Shown here: positions 49,820-61,530 of the stretch, piece after piece
Layout of the letters: each line of letters starts with the position of its first letter
Position numbering within the stretch: the stretch's first letter is position 1
Origin: Zonotrichia leucophrys gambelii
Taxonomy: Eukaryota > Chordata > Aves > Passeriformes > Passerellidae
Assembly: GCF_028769735.1 (NCBI RefSeq)
Contig: NC_088173.1
Span: 63,697,921-63,761,920, forward strand
Direction of reading: 5' to 3'
DNA: 64,000 bases
Position numbers and translations under genes: made by a program
Notes under the pieces: generated by a model
What the model was told of the DNA's origin: nothing
Database searches by the model: none
The model's input: only the letters and a program-made list of their open reading frames with translations

Positions 49820-50175
49820 AAAGAGTGGGGTAAGTGCAGCGACGCCCCAATGGCAGTTAGCCCCATCAGGTGCATTGTCACTACATGGCCTTGGACCGTG
49901 ACCCAGAGCACACAGACACGCTTGGGAGGCTTCTCATTCAAGGGTACAAAGAAGAGCTTCAGTCCACACAAAGGGCCAATAGGTCAGGAACAGATGCCCA
50001 GCAGAAAGTTGCTCAGCCAGAGAGGGAGAGGGGCACATAGCCTTGGGAAGTCTCTGGGAGCCATCCCAGACCCAAGCAGAGGCTTCTTGTCACAGACCCA
50101 CTGCTCTGAAGACGACCACACAAAGGAGAGAGGGGACAGGGTGGTGTGCTCCTGCCACACCCAATGGCATGTCTA
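49820..50175. other. GC-richer island, possible old LTR, unassigned
   Basis: Clearly higher GC than its surroundings, with several CpGs (GCGACGCCCC near 49838). On the minus strand it starts like an LTR (TGTGGCAGGAGCACACC, from about 50160). It then has GACTGAAGCTCTTCTTTGTA, then CCCTTGAATGAGAAGCC, wording reminiscent of an avian retroviral R-U5 with a decayed poly(A) signal, and GGGTCACGGTCCAAGGCCA. No target duplication or pol sequence is found. The 119-122 codon frames on both strands are by-products of GC content. An unrelated unique sequence or an old exon cannot be excluded. Confidence 0.3.
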
Positions 50176-52089
50176 TTCTGAAACACTTAACTATATCCTC
50201 AGCTTATAATTTATATTCTTAAATATATCTAAGACTCATTGTGTACAACCGGAAGTATTTTTTTTAGAGTTAAGGATATGCTCAAGTGTTTTGCTGAACT
50301 GAGGCCTAAAGAAGCAGAAAACTTTATTTTCCATGTTAATCCATATAACTAAAGGGAGAGAATACCTGCTGGGTGGAATTAATAACAGTAAATCTAACCC
50401 CATTTTTCCTTTGATGTTCTTGTGTCCAGAGTTTATTGTTCTGGGCACAAGCAAGAAATCCTTTCAGAAAGACCATTACCCGTTTTAACAAACTCCTATT
50501 GCAGTATTACATTCCCATCTGTTTCACTTTCTGTCCCCAGTAATTCCTTCCAGACACTCATTCTTTCATGTTGCCAATAGTTCTGATTTTCTCAAGTCTA
50601 CCACTGTCCCCGTAAATCAATGCCTTAGCCAATTTTTCAGGACTGTATGGCAATGAGAAGTAGCTTTTTATTTTCATTTAATAACTGTTCTTCCTCAAGT
50701 CATCCTTCGAAACTTCCTCTAAATGGAGAGACTCTGGAGCCAGTTTGTGTCAAGACCTGGTAAGGCTGTGCCAAAAAGCCTGATGCTGGAATCACAGGAT
50801 AGATGTTACATCAACAGTTGTGTTAGAAAGAGTATAATGAAAGCAACATCCTGGAATCGATAAAGAACTGTAGTTACAGAGATGTATGGTGAGAAGAGTT
50901 CTTGGGTGAGTCAAGAAGCAGCCTGGGATCAGTAGAAAAAAGAAATCATCAAGGAGAACATTAAAAGGACTTTTCCAGCCAACTGAGGTTGAAGGAGAGA
51001 GCAAATGGAAAAAGCAGTGATGGTTAAAAGAGAGAGATTGAGACAAAAAGCAAGTCAAGACAGGAAGGAAAATGCATTTCCAAAAGGTGTTAGGTTTCGG
51101 TTTGTGGATTTGGCCTTTTTTGTTGTCTTTTGTTTGTTGTTTAGCTTTGAAGGATCATTGAAATAATTTGTATGCATATAGGTGAATTAGATCTTCGCTC
51201 TGATACTTCTCTGAATCATAAAAAATATTACATATAGCCTAAAATCCATCAGCCTTTGTAACAAGAAGCAGTGGAAAAGGTAACCTCCTTTGAACAGATA
51301 GAGGCATAAAAGCCTTGTTAAAACATTTGAACTCATACCTCAACCAAAACCTCAGGGAGCCTCTTCTCATGGATGAGAAGGTTCTCTGTTCTTTAGGGAA
51401 ATTTAAATGCTCTCCTAGAAAAGATTACCATTTCCTAGGTCCAGTCAGTTGCTAGTGTGCAGAATGTTTTATCTTCTGTGGTGAGTGCAGCTGTTGATCT
51501 GAAACAACTTTTCAAAGTAAGGAAGGTGGCATGTTGGAATCAAGGAGGTTTTTTTTTGTAGAAGACAAATGGAAAGAGACAGTAAAAGGTTCCTAGTATG
51601 AAGCTATAAAGTCTAATTCCTCCCTTTAGCGACTTGTACAAGTAAACAATTTGGAAATAAATTTTGATACAAATTCAAGATTAATTGTGAGACTGTATTG
51701 TCAGCATGCATCATTAGTATTTGTTGCTCATTGTGCAACTAAAATCCATCAGACTACATATTTCTGCAGTTTTTGCAAATCATTATCATACATTGGCTTT
51801 TTTTTTTAAATGGAGAAATCATGTAGTTTGAAGGGTTTCAAAGATAGTTCAGCTGTGAAAGTTACATACTTCACCTTAAACCAAATATTTTAAACTTTTA
51901 TAATACAAGCTCTTAAGCAGAACAAGAGTCAAATAATAAATAGCATTAGTCAGATTTAGTGTGGATTGTAGTTCAGAGTGGCTATGCAGCTCATTATATA
52001 GTAAATAAGTTCTCTGCCCTATACACCTCTTAGAGACTTAATTTATCATTAAAGTTCCAAAATAAAACAAAGAGACAAACAAAAAGGAG

Positions 52090-52103
52090 AAAAAAAAAAA
52101 AAA
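52090..52103. repeat. Poly(A) run
   Basis: Fourteen A residues without an adjoining retroelement body. Confidence 0.95.
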
Positions 52104-53382
52104 CAGAGAGAAACATACAAACCTAGAATAATTTACACAGTATTTGTCTGAAATATTGTACACATGACTTCTGGTTTTATCCTTTCATTTAAAGACATAA
52201 AGTGCATGCAATTTTGATTTTAAATTCCTGTAATGATCTTGCAGAAGAAGCATAAATATTTAACAGAAATTTCAGATTTTTCTGTGGCTCTGTTTGAAAA
52301 ATTTAAGCAATGAAACAATGCCTACAAGCAATTCAAGGGTGTTATCTGCTGTATCCTACCTATGCTTTTGAGGACTGTCAATGAATAAATGTGGAGGAGC
52401 CCAGCTACTAGGAAAGTTAGCAACTTCTTAGTTACAGATGGTGTATGCTGACACAGTCATGTGAGCACCAGAAAAGAGAAAAATTGCCAAGGAATTATAA
52501 ATATTGTTTTTCAGTACCACAGTTGCTAACTGCTCTGAATTTACTCTGATACACAGAATATTAACAACCTGTAATTACGAATAATTGTGTAATGCCTTCC
52601 ATGAGAGGAAGTCATGGAAGATCCTCAAGGTTTTATTGTTCAATTGTTGTATACTTAAGATAGAATTACATGGAATTTTAATTACTGCATTCCTTGTTGA
52701 AAGCCCTAATAATGGGATCCAAAATAGTTGATAAACTTACCCATGTTCTGACAAAATTGTAAAGGGTTATTTTAAATTATAAAATATCTTCTAGCATTTT
52801 TTCTGCTGCCATCTAATGTGAATACTACAAACACTACCAGTATTCCATTTTCTAGATTAGCTTAATTCACCTGAAGGTATACAATTACACTCAGTTAAAA
52901 TTCACATTCTTCAGACTATATTAACATGGAATACAGAATTTCAGATAAAATGACAATTTTAATCATTCTTGATGGCAGATTACTCTTGGTATCTTCCTGC
53001 TTGGAATCTGATCTATCGTGTTTTAATTCACAGGCTTCTGTGGAGAAGACAGCATATTTACATAGAAAATCCATTGCAGTCCTGAACCTGCCAATATTTC
53101 AAGTATCAAAGATTAATTAAGGTATGGTAGTGATTAGAAGCCTGCGTTGGAGATAAACACACATTACTAGAGATACAATTATAAAAAAGGGAGCTCATAC
53201 TCCCCTACAGATTTCTAATCTTTTATTATGAGAGATCCAGATCAACATGTAGAAAAATATAAAGTGGCTTAATATGGGAAACAGCAGCAATGTATAACTT
53301 CCTGAAAATATCTCCAAATGGAGAATCTGGTAGGTTTGTTTGTTCATTTCCACTCCACACCCCCAACCCCCCATCCACTTCC

Positions 53383-53398
53383 TTTTTTTTTTTTTTTT
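53383..53398. repeat. Poly(T) run
   Basis: Sixteen T residues after a C-rich patch (CCCCCAACCCCCCATCC). Confidence 0.95.
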
Positions 53399-56300
53399 AA
53401 GGATTTGGCACACTTCTCAGACTGTTTCTATTACAGAAGGAGAAATAAATGAAATGGTAGTAGTTACATAGAAGAATAAATGATTTTTAAAGTTTAAGTT
53501 AATGAGGGATCTTCAAGACTCAAAACAGAAAGAAAAGGGAGATACTTTAGCTTCAGAAAATAATGCCACATTTTTTAGCACTTTAAGCCAATACCTTCAT
53601 GATGCCAAGAATAGACCTGGCCCCTGGTGATTTCTAACAATGAGGTACCCTCCCTCTTACTTAACCTTTGCTTTGTCAGAGAAACAGTGTTAAAAAACTG
53701 CAACCAAAAGGAACTATAACCTAACTTGTGTTTCCTAAAGTAAGTCCAAGAAACAGCTTGATTGTGATAATACACTTCATCACTTTTTTATTATTATGGA
53801 GTGTACATGGCATTTAGATCCCTTTTGCTTTAGCAATAGTTTATGAAGACTTTTAATTAGTCAAACTAAATTAATTTGATACTGATATGATATTTACTAC
53901 AATAAAAAGATAATCTGAAATACTTTCTGAATGCTGTGCAATATCTTTTAAGTGGAGCCCACTGCTCTAAGTACCAGATTCAGAGGGCTGACTTCAGCCT
54001 TTGGGCAATATTCACAACAGGCTCAATAGCAACAAGGAAGGCTTGACCCTTTGTATTCAGTGCCATGAAAGCCAACACTTTTCTAGATTCAGTGTCTCAT
54101 CAGTATTAGATAAGCATTAAAGAAAAAAAGAAAAATAATTTTTAAAAATTACCTTAGCTGTGTTTCCCTGAACTAACATTAAGGTTGTCAAAAGGGACAA
54201 ACTCCCCAAAATGGAGATATCTTGAAAGAAATAAAATTGTGAATGAAAAGGGAGTGGGTAATATTTTTCTCTGATAGTCAGAAAAATAGCGATCATGACC
54301 CTGACAAAAGATTTCAGAATCATGACCCATTTCTCACTTACTGATATCTAACTGAGCTGCACCTTGATAGCATGTATTGCTCAACCTTTTTCCTGGAGCT
54401 GATCTGATACCTGAAACTGTATTGGTACTCATATATGTAGAAACATTTCATTACTGGTAGGCCTGAAACTAAACAATCTTCCAGCTGAATTCTGAGGAAA
54501 GTAATCTAGCAAAGGGTCTCAAAGTATGCCGGCCAGTTCCTGATACCTGGAAAACAAATTCCTAGAAAGTGACAAGAAGCTGTTATTCTCTCTGAATGCA
54601 GCCTGACAGTATGGGTAATGGGCTTTTTCCATAGTCCTGTGTTTTGTGGAGTCATGTGTGTTGTGGGAGACACAGATTTATCTGCTTTCACAAGGAAGAT
54701 CAAATCCCTTAGCAGGAAAGAAATATGCTGCTTCTGGAAAGAAAGGAAAACATAGTTTCAACCTCTTCTACTACACATAAAAGAATTCTGAATTAGTTGA
54801 CAGAGATGAGATTGAGAAGAAACACAGCTGAATGTCTGGAGCAGTTTCTTGGAAGATAAAGCCAACCAAACCATAAAGGACTTGTTTTGAAATGCACAAA
54901 CAGATGCTAGAAATCCAGTCCTGCTTCTTGCAAAGTTAGCCAAGTTTTAACAATAAACTCAAAAGAGTGATTTCCTGACTGGGTTTTGGAATTTTGTCTT
55001 CTTGGTGAGGAAGAACCATGGAGTCAATCCTGACTCAGCAAAATGCCTGAACATTGGAGAAGGCAGACCTAGCTGTTACCTCAGTATTTTCTATTGGCCA
55101 CAATTAGACAACCTACTTAGCTTTTTCCTTCTACCTTACGAAGACTCTCTGGTTTGATCCCAGTCTTAGGTATCCCAATCTTACCTCCCTATTCACACAT
55201 TCTGTAGGAGACTCAAAGCATTTTATTTTTGAGATTTCATATGAACTAGCATCATTGCAATTTGATCATTTTATGAATACAAATATTCTGCAGGTTTTGC
55301 TTCTGTCTTCCTATTCTTGTTTTAAACAAATTTCAAAACAGTGACATAAAGGTAATTGGGATACACAATGAGATACCACTAAGTGACATAGAAAGCTGGT
55401 GTAAAAAGACTTTATTATGATTTCATTGATTATATTTAGGCTTGTGTATGCACTTTCAGCCTATATGTGAAAAAACACATAACCCATTTATTCTGTCCTT
55501 CCCAAGCAGATTTAGCAGTGTTTTACACTGCTCAATAGCCTGTGTAGCCCTGCAGCATTTGAACTGACCCAGTTCAGACTATCCCTAGTTATAGTCAGAA
55601 GCAATTCCTCGGCTGTGCTTTAGCTGTAGATAACAACCAAACAGTAAAAATATCTGAGAAAAACAGTTTCATTTTTTGTATTAATGCCTTAAATATGTAA
55701 CAGCTGACAGAACAGGAACACAATCAAATTGTGACCAAATTCCTTCTCTGCCTTAAGGAGAAAATGATAATGAAAGGCCATGTAATAATCTCATAATCAG
55801 CGGCTTTACAACTTGATCCTGTCAACATAGGCATGACAAAAGTCATGACATCCCACTCCCCTTTCTACTCTTTTAATATATCCTGTGGAGATAAAAGGTA
55901 CTTATCAGAATTCTCCTGTAGTGTCAAAGAGAGTGCTGATAACTCTGCAGAGCAAGAGCAACATTCTTAATACATTTTTTTAAATCCAGTATAACAGAAA
56001 TTTTAAAAATAAACAATGCTTAATAAGCCTGTACTCTGCCTAAGTTAAGCTTATTTCTGGTGTTATGTTGTTTCTATTAACATCTAAACTTAAAATTCAT
56101 GCAAAGATCAAAGAATTCTTGCCCACTGTTTTGACGCTGGGGACATGTCCACTGTTGATTGCAAGTTGATTATTTTCTCTATAGATACTCTCTAGATGTA
56201 TCATCCAGCTATTGCAGGCGTTTGCAGGCAGCCTGCAAGTGTCTGTCAAACTATCCCCTCACCCTTCATGCACTTCTAAAGCTCAGTAAATGTCTTCCCT

Positions 56301-59300
56301 TATCACAGAAAAGAAATTCAATGCCATTGCATGACCTTGCCACAGACTGAATGGCCTTGACTGCTTTCGTGCTAAAAACAGCCTTGTAAGACTAGGTCCC
56401 CACATACTCACAGAATTCCTCTTTGTACATACTTGAGCACCTGCTTGTATGCAAGCTGAATTACTCCCAAGCTCACTGCTAGAAAAAGTGCATTGTAAAG
56501 GTATGATATAAATCAAGCACCTTCTTTTGGTCATGTCACAAATTGTTTGGAAGGAGGAAGGAAATAATTTTGAAAGTACTCATTCCCTATAGCAAGCTAG
56601 CAAATTTTAAAAGAAAATCAGCCAAAAGGAAAACTTACAAATGTCATGCCTTTCTTTTCAAGCTATAAAATCAAGTTTGTTAGTTTACCATTAAATTCTT
56701 TCAACCTGGTGAAGCCATGCTTCGTGTTGACTGTTCATATGGGACATAAACAGCCAAATTGTCTTTGCACAATCTTTTATTCTTTAATCCTCTTTATCCC
56801 AGCTTTGTCCCAGCTTTATCCCAGCTAAGCAGTCTTTCTTGTATTACTTTCACCAATAATAGCAGCAGCAGTTCCTAGCGAATACTTTCTAATAGAGTTG
56901 GAATTGCCAGGAGTCTTAGTCACAGATTCCTCAAGACTCAAAAAAAATCCCTGTTAGATTACATAACTTCATCTGATTATGCAGTGAAATGCTCACTCTG
57001 GGACTGCTTTCACCGGTGATGTTCCATCACCAAGCCAATACCAGCAGCCTCACTGCAGTCTACTACCATAACTACATCCCACCACCAAGCAGGCACCCAG
57101 TGTCCCGACTGTGGCCTTTTCTGGCAGACAGTGAAGATCTGTGCAACTGAACAATGAGCTTCACTGACAAACATAAGCCAATAAAACTGCATGTAGCCAA
57201 CCATCTAGGTCAGTGGCTGCGCTCAATTCTGTCAAGTTGCTATCCAAGACAGGTAAAATAAATATAAACGGAGTTATTTGCGACTCAAGTGGAACCTCAC
57301 TGTTATTTCTTGGTGGAAAAAATATGCTTAATGCATTGAAACTGCCACCTCCTTCTCTACCTGGGATTTTAGTTCAATGATGTTGTATTAAATAAATTAC
57401 ATTATTTTGCACTTCTGGTGTTGCTGCTGTGAAGAGATTTTTGATTGCTTCCAAATGAGTCAGTCTTTTTAAAACTTTCCTCTACCCATATATTCCCCAT
57501 TTCTCTATATATTACTCACATATTGTGTTAAGTTTTGCATACTCCATGCATAGTTTATTACCATATGATTCAAGTGCATCAACTACTCTCTGTTTTTTTA
57601 AAGTAACAAGTTCTTACATTCTGTCTCTCTCTCTATAAACTCTCCCTTTTTACTGAAGTTACTGTTTTTATTTTTATATGGAAGGGCAAAATTTTTTGGC
57701 ATCAAATTTAAATGGTAAAGTCACAGTACTGAAGAGGTGAAAATACAGTAAATGTTGCAATAACCCTCATAGCTAGATCTTCATGTAAATGAGGCATTTT
57801 CAGAAATTGAAGTCAAATTCAAGAGAGTGCCATTTGTTCTAACTTCCATGTTTAGGAACTGGCAAGGAATATATGAGGTTACTGCTTTTAAGCCAGACCA
57901 TTAAAGACAGCCTAAGAGCTCCTTTCATCATTTCTGCATTTGACCTCTGTCTGGTGTTTCATAAGATCACTGCCAAAATTCAAGCAATATGAGAAGAAAT
58001 ATTTGTTCACAGCAGGAAAATGAGTTAAAGCTTCTCTAGTTAAACAAAATATTATGAAAGAGCAAACATTGAAAATTCATTGCTTTGGGACCCATTCACT
58101 AACTACCAGTGATATTTGTTTACAAATATTTATATTTGGAAGAAAAATATAAACATAAAAACCCTTGAAATAAACAAATTATTAACAAAAAAAAGAATTG
58201 AAGCACTTACTGCCTCTGGGGATATAATAAGAGGTGATAAGGACATTAGCCCTTCTTATTCTGAGTTTCCTGAACATAGTTCTGATTATTTCTTTTACTA
58301 CACTGAAAGCTTTTGAAGTACATAACAATGAATTCCAATGAGTTGGAACCTACTGTTTCACCATTTTGTACTTCTTTTTTTCTTGTCTTCTACCACAGGG
58401 CCAGTATTTTCTGGCTTTGACAAAATATACAGTGTTCACTCATTTTCTATGACAAAGGCAACATTTCCATTACTTTGCTAATGCCAAAAAGCCACCAGTG
58501 AAAAAGAAAATAGTGTATGCACAGGTGCAGCATTAGAGACAAAAAAACCCCAAAACTCAAGCAGTGTGCAGATGTGTTCTGAATGTTAATAAATGGATTT
58601 GTTTGTGTGTGTCAAGACATCCATACAACCACTGCTGTTATGCAAATTGACAACTACAGAATGGAGAAAAGCCACTCCTGGTTGTGATTATGCACATCTT
58701 CATGTGGGTACACAAGGAAGAAAAATGTTGTTTTGCTTCAACATAAGGATTTTAAAAGTCTAACAGAAGTCTCCATTAAAAAGAAAAGTTAAAAGCAACA
58801 ATCGTATATTCCAGATGCATTCCATGCAGTTCTCAACAGCCTGTAGCTTTCTTCTTCAAGTTCTTGTCCAAGTAATTGGAGATAGAGCAGAATACAAGAC
58901 ACGTGATATAATTATGTTGGCATTTGCTTCTACTTTGAGGTTTAAGCAACATTAATTTAGACTTGATAACTCAGTCCATGACAGAGCTCTTATTTTCTTA
59001 CCTTATCTCCTTTTTCCATCTTTATGGTAGGAAATGATGTGTTACCCCTTCCTACAAGGATACTTTGGTATGAGAAGGAACATATTCCTTATGAGGCATT
59101 ATTGACATGGGATTGCAGCGAAGAAATACTAGGCACACCATGCACCATTAAAATGGAACAGCCTCAGGATCTACTGAGAGTTTGGATTTCTAGAAACTAT
59201 CATCATCTAAATACAGTATTTATTACCACGATTTTGGAGGATCTAATCTTTAAATGTAAAAACAGTAGCATTAAGAGACTTTAAAAACATTTTCCCAAGC

Positions 59301-59574
59301 CAAGCCTACTTTTTTGTCAAAATGATGGGATTTATCTCATCTATTGTTACGTGTCTGTATTCAAAGATTATTGTATTAGCCATCCTTTAGGCAAAGATGA
59401 ATGTAGGCACACTTAGGGCATAAAGTCTCCAGCCTGTATTAGTCAAATAAACTATGCCTTGCAGTGCCTGCAGAAGTCTCCAGGATAAATAAATACAGAA
59501 CAACTCCATTTCATCAGACAAAAACATCAAATGGGATTAAGCTAAATATAGTACTAGAAGCAGCAGATGCTAAA

Positions 59575-60055
59575 AAGTCTCTGGAAGGGATCCTATTCAG
59601 CTTCAGATTCCATAAGTAATCTGAAAGTTGGTCTCCTAAATTTCAGGATCAGTTCTCTGCTACTTGTTTCTTCCTTCACCTCAGGATTTTTAACTCCACA
59701 ATTTCATGATTACCATAGCCAATGTTTCTATTATTTATTCTCTCTCTTATCCTTTCTTCCCTGTCTGAGAATAGCAGATCAACATGTGCATTGCCGCTTA
59801 GTCTATGCAGTACCTGTGTGGAGAACCTGACATTCACCAGAAATCTTCTGGGGTCCTTATATCTTGCTCTGTTGCCCTTCCATAAGACATCAGAATGAGC
59901 AGATGTCCCCTGTCTCCCCCATTCCTCCACCTCCCATTCCCCAAGAGTAAATGATTTCTGAGTTGTTTAAAGACTTCATCTGATTTTTCATTTTGGTCAA
60001 GTGGTGTGAAACAAACTTTCAGCACAATGTCAGCATTCATATCTTGACCCAAAAG
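59575..60055 (-). pseudogene. CR1 LINE endonuclease-domain fragment (orphan, no 3' end)
   Basis: Decayed piece of the CR1 ORF2 apurinic-type endonuclease, which nicks target DNA for target-primed reverse transcription. On the minus strand, ADIVLKVCFTPLDQNEKSDE then VFKQL (from about 60040) matches the VGVYYRPPDQ-E--DE-F--QL segment. In another frame, HSDVLWKGN (59871-59897) corresponds to the HPDICWKDN region. DPRRFL, DLLFSDREE and GNHEIVELKILR (GNHE at 59703-59714) follow. The catalytic SDH motif has become GNH, and the GDFN site is lost at the frameshift. Linker-like residues (LKFRRPTFRLL) continue to about 59580. With no RT or 3' tail attached it must be the remnant of a longer insertion. 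Confidence 0.8.
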
Positions 60056-60170
60056 AGAAGTATGCTTTATTAGGGAAAAGGTACAGCAATAATAATTCCC
60101 AACTAATGAGCTCAGCTTTTTGAAAAGGTTTGCTGTGATTTATTAGATGATATACAAGACTACACAGCAA

Positions 60171-60275
60171 AAAATCTGGACTCTCTGCCCCATTAGCAAT
60201 TCACTTGCTGTTTGACCTTGAAAAGTTATTTCATGTACCTGTCTTTAACTTCATGATAAGAAGAACAACATTTCC
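60171..60275 (+). mobile_element. Relic of a MIR-type CORE-SINE
   Basis: The order GACTCTCTGCCCCATTAG, CACTTGCTGTTTGACCTTGA, AAAGTTATTTCATGTACCTG and CTTCATGATAAGAAGAACAA parallels the MIR core and 3' part. In MIR that part is CTCTGCCACTTA-TAGCTGTGTGACCTTGGGCAAGTTACTTAACCTCT...CTCATCTGTAAAATG. Divergence is high, as expected for an insertion predating the bird lineage. It sits just beside the CR1 endonuclease fragment. Chance similarity is possible. Confidence 0.5.
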
Positions 60276-61530
60276 TCTTTCTTTTCAATTTAAAACAGCA
60301 CTCAGAAAATCTGACTTATTGTATTTGTTGAAATTCTATATGGAAGCAGCAGTCTTTCTGAAAATTTGAAGGAGCTGTGTTCAGTGAACATTTTAAAAGC
60401 TGTATTTTTAGAGTACATTTTGTTCTCTCTAAGCCTAAGTGATTACAAAATGTTTGCAAATTTGTGTTCCTGGAGTCTCTTTAGTAAATATACTTACATC
60501 TTTTCAGACCATAAAACTCCTTCTGGCTGCTAAATTAGCAGAATCCTAGAAGAGTACAGAAAAATATTTTCTTTCAAAGACTTACCTGGAGTTAATCAAA
60601 TATACATTTTATTCCTCTGTAGGTGGCAAATTTAACAAATGCCAGTTTACTAACAGGTAGAATAATATGTATGGGAAATAGATGTTTCTTTGTGCTGTTA
60701 TCTCATTAAATTCTGCATTAGGAAACAAATACAGGTATTTTCTACATATCCTCTTGCATTTACATATAGACATTTGGATCTTCATCATGAGTGAAGGTAA
60801 ACAACAAAGCCTATGCATTAATGAAAGAAGCTGTAATCTCATTTCAACAATGCAATAGCAAGCAACAGCAAAAGCAAAATTCTACTTAGTACATGAAAAA
60901 AGATGAAAAATAAAGATTAGCCAATTTATGGCAGCAACAAGAAATTACAATTATTAAATGCAAATAATAAAGCTTTGTAATATACTGTAAAATGATAAAC
61001 TATTCTACACACCATGTTACTGAAAAACAATATTTGAAATAATTACCTCTTGATAACCAAATGCCAGTATATGATGAAATTGTCACTTCATTTCCCTTTA
61101 TTGTTCCTCTGCCCTTTGCACTTTTGTATATTCTCTAAGTTTTTGTGGTTTCTAATGGGTTTAAAGTAAATATCTGATCAGAAACCAAATATTATAATCT
61201 CTGATTACCTTTCTCCCTCCATTCAAAATTCTGTCTTGATGGGCTTAGTTCATTAACTTTAGAACCTGACTTCACATTTACTTCATGCATAGAACATATG
61301 GAAGAGATCTTTAAAAGTTAGATCTTTAAGTAGTGTGTTATTTGTGGAAGACTGTGAACATATTTTGAAAGATTCCTCTTTCACTCATCTGATAGTTAAA
61401 ATCACTTTCATAAAGACATTATTAGCTTAGTCTTAAAGTCTCTCCTGAAATGCTGTCATTTTAATGAAGTTTTCTATTTCTCTAGAAAGTACATTAGGAC
61501 AAAACTAAGTTTAAATACATAAATTTGTTC
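60276..61530. other. Unique AT-rich DNA, nothing recognised
   Basis: No repeat, domain-bearing frame or RNA gene is visible up to the start of the long CR1 copy. Confidence 0.55.

Larger units (their letters stand above)
50176..59574. other. Long unique AT-rich stretch, no gene recognised
   Basis: Contains homopolymers (A at 52090-52103, T at 53383-53398). A slightly GC-richer patch at 57000-57260 holds a 64-codon minus frame that resembles nothing known. At 59031-59284 an open frame follows an acceptor-like TTTTTCCATCTTTATGGTAG, without a convincing donor. No CR1, LTR or RNA gene is recognised over these 9 kb. Confidence 0.5.

Noticed and set aside
57000..57260. Possible LTR or exon (GC-richer patch with a 64-codon minus frame and an AATAAA)
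   Set aside because: No LTR ends, target duplication, splice context or protein resemblance.
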